Shown one piece after another: positions 42,462-52,739 of a DNA stretch of 64,000 nt (position 1 is its first letter; the number at the start of each line of letters is the position of its first letter). The DNA is taken from contig NMRB01000361.1 of assembly GCA_002633025.1 (NCBI GenBank), positions 68,881-132,880 on the forward strand, read 5' to 3'. The translations under genes and the position numbers were made by a program. Source of the stretch: Notospermus geniculatus. Its lineage: Eukaryota; Nemertea; Pilidiophora; Heteronemertea; Lineidae. Under the pieces are notes generated by a model, which worked only from the letters and a program-made list of their open reading frames with translations, did no database searches and was not told where the DNA came from.

Positions 42462-43463
42462 TCATCGTCTCGGTGCGCCTGCTGAGAGTGATCGCTGATG
42501 AGCATTAGGCGTAGGCGCGTGCAGCTCGTCCCGATTATACAACTGACCACCCTTGTTCGCGTTCATTCGTAGCGACACTTTTGGTGATTTCGGACGCGGC
42601 GGTTGTGGATGGCCTCGTTGCGCCAAGCGCGGGCTCTGTAGCGGGGCAGTTGGGGACGACGGTCCACGGCGCACATCCTCAGTCGACCTTGACAAACTGT
42701 TTTGTTGCATCTGGCGGCTGAGGGCGGCGATATCTGGTGTCCCTGGTCGGGAGTTCCTCGGCGACAGCTTGCCCGCGGCAGGGAGACACTCGTTTGAATG
42801 ACCCTTACCTATGGACGGGAGCCCCGACGAGTCGGACCTCGCATGCTGCCCACCGATCGAAGGTAACGCGGTTGAGGCGTGTCCTCGCTTACTCTGCCAC
42901 GGATCCTGCTTATTGGTCTGTCCCCTCGGCGAGATTCGAGGAGACATCTGCCCCCGTCTCTCCAACTCCTCCTCCCCGCTCACGACTAGCGCAGGCGCCG
43001 TCGGAGAGTTGGGCGTCAGAGATCTCTCCCCGCTACTTGAGCTGTAATGTCGCCCCTCCTTCCCTCGCCGACCATCTAGAGAGATGTCCTCGGAGTAGTC
43101 AACATTTTGTGCCTCCTTTTGGCGTCCCGGTAGCGTAGTTTGTGGCTTGTATCGCTGAGACAGCAGTCCGTCAGGATCATGCTGACGATGATACAGACCA
43201 TGCTCACGGTTCTGTGAAACATTTCGCTGCTTCATCTGCTTTGTCATGCTTAACGTATCCTGCGAATGATGGAGCGCCGCTTGTTTTCGCTGCAACAGAT
43301 TCGGGTCCTGCTGCGCAAACTGATGCTGGTCCCTCGGAGACTGCTCTCCTTCCTCATCCTCATCCGACGATTCAGATGCGCTCAGTTCATCCTCGATCCC
43401 ATTCCACTCTTCCTCGTCGATGTCAATCTCTGGGTCATCCTCTTGCTGGTGGCGAGACGCCAT
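42462..43463 (-). CDS. Acidic, Ser/Pro-rich hypothetical protein
   Basis: Intact 333-codon frame plus TGA. I start it at MASRHQQEDD because the bases before this ATG (AAAG, with G at +4) suit eukaryotic initiation; an in-frame ATG 18 codons upstream is less likely. The N-terminus is strongly acidic (IDIDEEEWNGIEDELSAS, then a Ser/Asp/Glu run). The rest is predicted disordered, rich in Ser, Pro, Gln and Arg, with LSPRNSRPGTPD, two LPSIG repeats and several SP sites suited to proline-directed kinases. No catalytic motif, signal peptide or membrane segment. Local DNA is CpG-rich. It may continue by splicing (a good donor, ATAG-GTAAGG, occurs near 42807), or be a single-exon gene. Function unknown. 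Confidence 0.6.
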   Translation of the reverse strand: MASRHQQEDDPEIDIDEEEWNGIEDELSASESSDEDEEGEQSPRDQHQFAQQDPNLLQRKQAALHHSQDTLSMTKQMKQRNVSQNREHGLYHRQHDPDGLLSQRYKPQTTLPGRQKEAQNVDYSEDISLDGRRGKEGRHYSSSSGERSLTPNSPTAPALVVSGEEELERRGQMSPRISPRGQTNKQDPWQSKRGHASTALPSIGGQHARSDSSGLPSIGKGHSNECLPAAGKLSPRNSRPGTPDIAALSRQMQQNSLSRSTEDVRRGPSSPTAPLQSPRLAQRGHPQPPRPKSPKVSLRMNANKGGQLYNRDELHAPTPNAHQRSLSAGAPRR

Positions 43464-45722
43464 CTTTGTTTGGCTAAAAACTGACCGATATCCAAAGCAG
43501 TTTACTGAATATTTCACTCAATTTGGTGCTATTATTCCAGTGACGACGATTTTACTCCCAGTTCATCTCCTGAACTCTGAAGTCACAGTTTTGTTATCCT
43601 CGCTTCAGCAGATGTCAAAAATTCGTGCTGTCGTCTGCTACGGTGACGTCTATGTACAACCAACACCGGTTGATGCCATAAAATGACTGTTAGTTTCGTC
43701 AATATTCCGGCACTTAGTGTAACTCGTTCTCTATACCAACTATTCCTCTGCTTCGCTTATGTGACACTAAGTACACAATCCCATTTTCGAATGGCAACTA
43801 TCCAATATACCTCACAGTCTCGGGAGAGTGGTGGTTTCTAATTGCTGGCTACCGGAACGATTGTCCTATTATATACGCATGGCATCATGGCGTTCATGCT
43901 GTCAATAAAAGCACCATAAATGCGCGTCTGTGACGAAGCTAGTTAGTGGTTTCCCAGCTATATCAGACTTCCCTTTGCCAAAACGTGTTGTGAGCGTCTT
44001 GCTTGAACCCAATTAGGGGAAATTCTCGTTGAAGAGTAACAACGAGCAGTACTTGTCTCCTTTAACATACAGAAAAAACGTGAATGCTTTCACACCATGT
44101 CAATTACACTGCAACATATCGCATTAATTAGCTCTGGTTCCCTCGCAACGACAGCGTATGATGTGCCGATTGATCAAACCGTGCTTTGGGAATGTCGTGG
44201 AGTCCTTGGCGACAACATCAACTCAAACACAGCGAAGGTGGTGAGATCCTCTCAAATGCTTTCAATTCGTTGTGGCTGTAAAGAAAAACACTGATTTGTA
44301 CATACATGCACCTACACGAAGCTTTATTCTGAAATCGACCATTTCAAGTTGCGTCCGTCGGCAACAACTGTCGTGTTGTATATACGGTACGCTTGATTCC
44401 GAAGCGGCGACGAATCTGCATGAAAATTTAATGAAGACACAGCAACAACAATCGTGTACAATGATATGTACCCAGTGCAATGAATACTGGCTTTGGGACT
44501 TTAGTTCCAAGCAGTGCAAATTAGGAAGCTCCGGATTGGACAATTAATAAACACGGCAGTGTCACCCACAGCATGTACGTATCACGTTGGCCGCCGAAAT
44601 GAACGATTTGCTTTGGGTGCTGGTAAGGATGTCAAGATTTGGCGATGGGGGAGGGTTATGACGATTCGCATCACTCGACTTACCTTAATCTTTAAATTTG
44701 CTGAATTCAGGAGTACTGTAACCACTACGTCCCCCTCTGATTGCTGTGATGTCACGTACAATCTCGCTTTTCTGTTGGAAACTGCAATGACAAATACAGA
44801 AATGGTGGCTGACGAAAATTGCCAAATGAACCTCTGTACAGCCAGAGGCCTCCGAATGAAGACCGTCACAAGAGCAGACGACACACACTTCCTTGTCGCT
44901 GTCTTATTGGCCAATGGTCGCTGTTGTCCCCCATTATTTTCCTTTGAAAGCGATTTCGTAAGCAATACCCAGATATCGTGATATCGAAATACGATTCGTG
45001 AAGCACGACATTCCACGGTTGAATAAACATTTTCCGCATGGATTTTCCTTTTTTTACGTTCATTTCTCTCCATATGGACGAGATGACAACATTGCGCTAT
45101 AAATAGTTCCGCAAGGTGAAAATGACAACAGAAATAGCAGATGATATAGAAATACAAGGAAGGAAACTACATGTACACTGCTATCACTTCCTTCTCTAGA
45201 TATTCCTGTTGTTGGCAAGTTTATCGTACAGATGCTGTAGGAGAAAACGGCGTCTCCAGAACGAACCATCGTGTACTTACCCGTACAGGCCTAAATGAGA
45301 TCTCATCTGCCAGTCGAAAATCGTCTGCGTTTTCATTTTGAAGCGACGTAGCAAAGAAATAAAGTTCAAAAGACCAAAGCAGAAAAGATCACGGGATTTT
45401 GACAAAAACCTACCTGTGGAGAGACCCAAGAATAGAAAGACAGTTAGATTGAAAGGCTGGTATAGATTTAACTAGGCCTATACTTACATAGTGTGTGTAG
45501 CAACAACAACTCAGCCAATAAGCAGCTAAGGTTTAAGAACAGGCCTTCCGGCAACAAAAAAATTCGTTATTTTCCGATAGATAGAATCAATACGAATTCC
45601 TAGGCCTCGTATATAACATGTATTCTATATTCGCTGTTGGTTAACGTTATAGGGCCTTATCAATGCAGGCCTAAAATAGAACAAAATTAATTTAGTAGGC
45701 ATTCGACGCAACTGACTCACGT

Positions 45723-45766
45723 TTTATCGCACTAATGGCCCAAAATTGGGTCGTTAGTGCGATAAA
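45723..45766. repeat. Short palindrome
   Basis: TTTATCGCACTAA on the left and TTAGTGCGATAAA on the right, arms of about 21 bases with two mismatches and almost no loop. Confidence 0.7.
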
Positions 45767-47470
45767 TTTTAAAGCGATGTCCAAAAACAGAGCGGGTTTC
45801 GCCTAAAAATAAAGACTGATATTTAAGATAATTATTTTTCATAATTAATTCTAAGATACCGTACCACTCATGTTTTTCTATCGGATTTTACTGTTCCGTG
45901 CCCTGAAGATGCCCAATGACGTCATATGTCAGTACTGCGGTCGGATGCCAAACGAGCGAACAGTGCGAGTGAACAGATTAGCAACGATGATACTCACGTA
46001 AACGTAAATCCTCCTAATATGGGCGGTATATGCGGACGTGACTACTTCCCAGTCGACTTTGCTTCGTGACAGACTGAAGAGGAATACTCTAGAGCAGTCT
46101 CGAGCATCACCGCAATCATGCAAGCGAGACTGTCCCATCCCGCAATCAATCCGATAGTCGCTGTAGATTGATTACTAGTGGCGTCCCCGCGTTGCTAACG
46201 TTACCATCTAGGACGGAGAAGCTTGCACTCCCAAACTCTGAGGCCCTTTACATGTGGCGGCGTTGTATCCACAATGGGGCCTATTATCATCCAGGATTAT
46301 CAATGAATGATTTCCTGTGGGTCCCGGGCCCCATGGAAATTAGTAAAAATGGAGGCCAACTTCACCATTTTGCAGCGTTTGGTCCGGTAGCACAGAATCA
46401 TGAAGGTGTAGAAGTCAGGAACGAAATTGTTGCATAAATAGGAATGAATTTGCACGTTCAATAGATAATTTCATTCGATGTTGTTGATGGATGGAACCAT
46501 AACTCTTTTATTGATTCACCCGGTACAGCTGCAACCTTTCAGCAAATGTCGTCTGCTGAGTCACGTGACCGCCGTCTCATGTGGCATCCATGGAGACAGG
46601 TACACCAAGTCAATACGCGCGCGTGTTTTTACGTATTTACATCAGAATCAATATGATTCGCTTGTCAATCGCAATGGACATGTAGTTGTAAACAGCTTAG
46701 AAGCAGACGTTAAATGACACCGTACGGAATGTCCCAGAATAAACGGCTTCCAAACACATGGAACCAATCTCCAACGGCGGGTGAGGTCAGCCCTACCGCC
46801 TACTGAGTGGAGCAACCGAAAACACGGAACGCCGTATCTCTCTGGGCGTGCGAGATTGCACAAGAAGTCGATTGTCGTCTTGCCGACCAGCATCCAGCAG
46901 ACGACGATTAGTCTCCTTTTGGGCAGTGCGTCACTAGACTGGTCGCCTGTCCTCCAGCCGCTTCGCAAGCGGGGCGTCGACTCAGGACAGAGGACCAGTC
47001 AAGTGCGTCACACCGCATGCCCCGCGCACGCAGCCGGATGACCGCACGAGAGTAAAAGTGGAAGGGGGAATGTTTTCTGCCTCCAGTTTGTCCATCCCTG
47101 ATGAATCCTAGTGACCGTTGACTCTATATCCGTTCCAGGGATCCATGCTTGCAGCCTACCTTGATTGCCTCTCCATGACCATTAGTAAATTAGCTTCTCT
47201 GATCCTATTTCATACCGGGAACTCTGGGTCATGATTAAATTTGCAGAACACTTACGAAAAGATAATACAACATGCAAAACCATAACAATGGTAGACGATG
47301 GTTTCCTGGTGACTTATTGATCAGCGAACTTGCATGAGATGTGGTACGTGTTTGAAAGGAAGCGAAATCGGCGGGCTTTCGGGCATTCTCCGTTTCGCCA
47401 CCTTTTGGTGTTCGTTGTAACTAAATTTTCGGACTTGAAAGCCCATGACGATAGAGAACAGGTGAAAAGA

Positions 47471-47625
47471 TAGGGAGGTTTAGAAATCAAACGATAAACG
47501 TAAACGATAACGACAACGTTTTTTTTTGTACTGAAAGTGCAATATAAAATCTGGTTAATGTGTAGTATGAAAAATAACGTTGTCGTAAAGTTTACGTTTA
47601 TCGTTTGATTTCTAAACATCCCTAA
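47471..47625. mobile_element. MITE with GGGAGGTTTAGAAATC ends
   Basis: Arms TTTAGAAATCAAACGATAAA and TTTATCGTTTGATTTCTAAA are perfect complements. Flanked by TA on both sides, consistent with a Tc1/mariner-type target duplication. No ORF. Confidence 0.75.
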
Positions 47626-48029
47626 TAAGCCTTGGGGGGGACGGCGCATGGTGGGGTGGCAAAATGGGGGAAAATACCGGTAATTGATGGGGTACTGAAG
47701 GAAGAGAGGAGATGAAAAAGGAGTAGGCCTAAAAGCACAGTGGGAGAGAGTGGTGGAAGTGCCTGAGTGCTGGATAAGGACGCGGTAGGCGGTAGGTGGG
47801 GGCGGCAGAAAAAAAAAGAATGTAGCGTGCTTTGGGACATCCTGGGAACCCAGGGCATTTCCACTCTGCATAGCGCGTTACTCGGACGTGCGAGTAGGGG
47901 AGCGCGTTTTAGAGGACCTGTTGCAAGAGGATGGCTTTGGGAGGGCCAAAGCTGTTCCATATCACCCACGTGACTGACGTCATATTGCAATTTGAATATA
48001 TCATCAGTTTTCACTCGGTCTCTCAGCAA

Positions 48030-48100
48030 TCCTCGGTAGTATAGTGGTGAGTATCCCCGCCTGTCACGCGGGAGACCCGGGTTCGATTCCCGGCCGGGGA
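48030..48100 (+). tRNA. tRNA-Asp (GTC)
   Basis: 71 bases fold as a complete cloverleaf. The acceptor TCCTCGG pairs with CCGGGGA (one G-T). The D arm contains A box TAGTATAGTGG. The anticodon stem CCCGC/GCGGG encloses CTGTCAC, giving anticodon GTC. The T arm CCGGG-TTCGATT-CCCGG has a perfect B box. T-runs from about 48109 can end Pol III transcription. About 300 bases upstream of the kinesin start codon on the same strand. Confidence 0.95.
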
Positions 48101-48403
48101 GGCGTTAATTTTTCACTTTTTCACCCGGTAGAATTTTTATTTTATTCCCCAATATTTTTTTATCGGTTCAGAAAACAAGTGAATACTACTGTGATGTCAC
48201 CGAGTGAATGGAGTAGACCGCGCGCGTGGTTGTAGTTCTTTAGTATTTACATTCACCGCAAAGCGGCGCTGCGCTCAATCCGTCTGCTTGAAGACAGGTT
48301 CTGTTGAGTCAGTTCATTGACGCACTCGTCTCGACAGGTTGTTCACAAAGAGAAAGGACTTATTGGACTACTGGCGAAATATTAGTAAGATCTGGACAAG
48401 GAC

Positions 48404-51400
48404 ATGTCGAGTGACAGTGTGAAAGTCGCCGTCAGAGTCAGGCCTTATAACCAGGTAAGAATATTTGAAGAATAGTAACTTAAGCCGAAATTTTCATTTT
48501 AGCCTATATTTTAATGTCCAAATAGCGCTTTCATTCCTCTTGGAAATCTTCAGTGGGAATGAAGACATATATTATTTACATGAGATACAAAACCTGCCCC
48601 AGCGCAGGTTCAGGCAAAGTGTTCGAATAATACCATAAAGGAATCAAACCATAAAGGTTCAACTCGGATTTTCGCTCAATTCAGGATTTCTGCATGTATT
48701 GTTTGATAACATCGAAAATACACCATATTTTCTTACACTTTCGGTGTCAGATTAAAGGTATTGATCTTGGTAATGACACCGGAAAATGTCACCAACATCA
48801 GTTGGACAGGTGATGAGATATTTAGAAATGAAAATGCCGAGGTAAGGGCATATTCCCACGAACGATGAGCGTTCAGGGTGATATTGAAGGTTTAGTAGCA
48901 ACATTAGTGGCGAGATGTCTCTACCATCGATTCCCCTATCGATCGACAGTCGTTTTTCCTCCGAAGTTGGCCGAACATTGCCGATTGCCATTTGGGATTT
49001 CCCGTCATGCATTGCGGGTACCTAATGGCATTACTCCTTTCTGTCAAACTCAGGAAGGCGGGGCCTGATGACTGCCAATCATCAAGAAGAACTGTTTACA
49101 TTCTATTTATAGATTCTCCTCAATTTAGATNAAACCGCACTGCAGTAAACTCATCGTTTAAATGGAGAAATATGGAAATTGGGCCGGTTTTCTTGCTTTA
49201 GGAGCGAATATCTCAGGAATGACTGCGTCGAATCGAATGAAATAAACGGTGTTCGATAGACAGGGTCAATACCTTTATTTTAAGACTAATTTTGATGGAA
49301 TACGTAAAGGATTTCATACAATATTTCGAGTTTTAAAATGTGATCTCTGAAATCCGAGTTGAACCTTTATGGTTTGATTCCTTTATGATAATACCTATTT
49401 AAAAAGGGCAAATTAGTCAAATGAAGGTAAGAATTATACAGAAGGCCTATTAGAATTATTTCAGTTAGGCCTAACCCCCTTCTCCTTTCGACACGGAACA
49501 GACGGCAGGGTCCTAGCTATTGTTTTGGCCGGGGGGACACCCTTTTCGGCCAAAATGTGCAAGAAAAATACTTTTTGCAGTGACGTATTTTGCCCCCCCC
49601 CGTGACGGTATTTTGGTGGTCGGTGACGAAATTCGTCTGTCTCGTCGGGTATTGTGTTGGTAGGTTCTACAAAGGAACGCCCGAAATGTGATATTCCATG
49701 CGGTAAATAACGTAATACGGTAAACTCGAGTTTAAACACCGGTTCATTATGTTCATAAGCACACCCATAGTATGGTCAGTTTCACCGTGGGCCTTAACCA
49801 ACTATTCATTCCATCACGGGGTTGTGATTGGAAAAGGGATTCCAACCATTCAGCGTAAGACTTGTTATGGCCCGTATTCTAGAAGCCTCCTTAACTCTAA
49901 GGTCCACTTTAAGCTTTTGTATTCTGCCCTGCAAACAATAGCTAAAGGTATACCTTACAGTTAAGGAAGCTTCTAGAATACGGCCCGTTATGTTTTATTC
50001 ACGCCCATTTCGATTGTGGGTGTGCTTATGGACAGAATGAACCGGTGGTTTAAACTCGAGTTTATCGTATCTTTCAGGCTATTTCGATAGAATGTCGTCC
50101 ACGTTTTACGGAAACGTTCACTTCCAGTGACATTCCTTGATTAACAATTCTATACAGGTGACCCTGGAATGTTTCGATTTCACCATGGTTCCAACGTGTG
50201 TGATACGTGACGCCTGTTTTGTTTCAAATACCTCAATAGGTGAGAAAAACAACCTGGTTTGGGGGCACTGGAGTTTGTGGCATGTTTCGCTGGCATAATT
50301 GGACAAATAGAAGGCGATATGGGCAATCAGCTCGTGACAATTTCCGCGAGAACGATTTGGAACCATCGAATTCAGGCATAGTTCCTTCGATACCTGTTCA
50401 TCAGTGTATTAGATGATAAGAGTGGATGTAGATTCCTTTTCCTCCGACATTCATTCGTATTCAACATAAAACAGCTGACACGTCCACCAACACGGCTATC
50501 AAACACATAGGCTACTTTGCGGAATTCGAACCCGCGACATCTCGAACGGAATGGCACCCCTGCCAGCGTTTTGCGCCATTGAATTCTAGTATCATGTCGA
50601 AAAGCTTTCACGAACATTTGGTGGGAATCCATGAGATTCCTCTCCCGATATTTCGTCACTATATGGTTACCCAAATTAACACCAACGACGTGGGATTCCC
50701 CATCCTCAAATTCCACGTGCATTGGCAACGTTATAGGGGGTAGCGATGTCACAACAGTCATATAGGTCTACCATGACAGCTGTTTTAGGCCCTTCCTATA
50801 AATAGCGAACGGATTAAAAAGTGACGTTTTAAAAGGATGGTTTGTTTTGACAAACTAAGTTACCGTAGTTAGGAGCTCTTTAGGGACGAAGCAGTGACGT
50901 CACTAGTTTTAGGCTTAGAGGTTCATGGTGAATTATTGAACATCTAGTGATTTCTTTCCCAGAATTCTGTCAAACACGCATCGCCAATAACGCATTTAAC
51001 GCCAAAATATATGTTAGTTTTTCATTTGGTTATGGTAATTCACTCTATAACAGGTTCATGAATGCACACTAAGTAAAGTATTTATCAGATTTAGCGCGAT
51101 CTTGCCCGGGGATAGACTTGTACTCACTCCTCTGCATGCACCGTGTGTCTTGGAATTTTTCCGAAGAATCTGATGGATTTCTCATGAATTAATCCGCGAA
51201 AAAGATTAAATATTCATACCTTTGAAAACTAGTTTTTTCCCTACAATGAGCCGTTAACGTTTTCAGTACATAAATTTAGTAACCTTTCGTCATGGACTCC
51301 ATATTATTCACGATGTCAACCAGGGGGCGCTACTTAAAACAATGTCTAAAAATGTTTAAAAAAATATTTATGTGTAATTTCAGAGAGAGAAGAATGCTAA

Positions 51401-52739
51401 TTCAAGATGTATCATTTCCATGTCCGGGCAGACGACGGTCATAAGGAACCCGGATAATGGCGAGGAAAAGACCTTCACCTTTGACCAGTCGTACTGGTCA
51501 CATGATGGGTTCAAGGTCAATGAGAATGGGGTCAGCGTGGCAGATTCGGAGTTCTCAAAATATGCAGATCAGGTGGGGCACTGAGAGCTGTATCTTTTTG
51601 TACAGAGTCAGCGACCGAATGCAACGAAATTTTTTCTTGTACCACAGCAGAAATGATACTAGTTATCCAAATTTGAAGACAATTTTCCGACAGTACAGTT
51701 CAGGGTCAGTGGCGTCCACGCGCGAAGTGCGCCTGCTGTGCGATCGACGTGATTCCCAATTATTATTGTCCATGTGTGACAAATTTCTGACAACAAATCT
51801 TGATTCCAATGGCTTTTAGTCTTGAGCAATGTAAGTTCTAGTGTTAGTGACATGAGAATATCGCTGTTCATATTTCATTTTCAGCAAAAGGTGTTCAGTG
51901 ACCTTGGGCAGGGCGTCCTTGACAACGCCTGGCAAGGTTACAACGCGGCGTTGTTCGCCTACGGTCAGACTGGATCAGGGAAGAGTTACTCTATGATTGG
52001 ATACGGACCCAACAAGGGGATTGTCCCCATCACATGCGAACAGCTTTTCTTGGCTATCGAGAAGAATAAGGAGAAAAGTAAACAACTCCAGGTATAAAAT
52101 ATCCCTATTCCCGCTGGCCGACGTGATTTTGTGACTTTATTTAAAATAGCAAGAAATGATTCAATAGTACTTAGGCTAATACCGAAAGAATGTCGCCTGA
52201 TAAGCGTTATATCAACTAGATAAGGCAGGCAACGGTCGAGAGCCTTAAATATTTGATTAAATAGTTCGTCACAACTAAAATGGAGCGGACCAATCAGAAT
52301 CGAGATCACATTAAATATTTTCGTAAAAAATTTGAGTCACTATGTCCTAAAGTTTGGAGGTGAAGTGGGGACAAACCCAGAGAGGCCCATAAATAAGATA
52401 GGCCATGTAGGTAAATGGAAAAATGGATAAGATGACAAGAAGGGGTTCGTCGAATCCATCTTAAAGGGAATTTGTCGCCAATTTGACACTTAAAAGTTGA
52501 ATGAGTTTTCCGGCCCGTTTTATTGGAATGTTGTCGTCGTATTCTCAAACATAGGCGTTCACGAACATTACAAAATGTAAAGAAATGTTTTACTTTTACA
52601 CTGGTTTCAGGTGTCGTTCAGTATGCTTGAGATCTATAATGAACAAGTAAAGGATCTGTTGGTTAGCACTAAACAACAGTCAGGCGGCCTGAAGGTCAGG
52701 CAACACCCTAAGTCTGGGTTCTACGTCGATGGACTCAAG
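48404..52739 (+). CDS. Kinesin motor domain, exons 1-4
   Basis: Exon 1 gives [12 protein letters not shown]. Exon 2 gives [12 protein letters not shown]. Exon 3 has [18 protein letters not shown], which includes the ATP-binding P-loop. Exon 4 has [14 protein letters not shown] and [12 protein letters not shown]. All junctions are phase 0. Intron 1 (about 2.9 kb) contains several transposon-like inverted repeats. Confidence 0.92.

Larger units (their letters stand above)
43464..48029. other. Intergenic region between the minus-strand ORF and tRNA-Asp
   Basis: No supported gene; the open frames here have non-coding-like composition. Holds a palindrome at 45723-45766, a MITE at 47471-47625 and several TGACGTCA-type sites (near 45917 and 47975). 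CpG-rich stretches around 46600-47050 and 47630-48070 may be promoter DNA. Confidence 0.5.

Noticed and set aside
44582-45157. 191-codon open frame on the minus strand
   Set aside because: Irregular composition rich in Cys/Phe/Arg with no domain, no splice logic and overlapping open frames in other phases; looks like chance.
46168-46437. 89-codon open frame, plus strand
   Set aside because: Some coding-like words but no family, no splice context and no repeat support.
47314-47871. 185-codon open frame on the minus strand
   Set aside because: Spans a MITE and low-complexity G-rich DNA; not gene-like.
50372-50761. 129-codon open frame on the minus strand in kinesin intron 1
   Set aside because: Overlaps a tRNA-like repeat; more likely a SINE than a protein gene.
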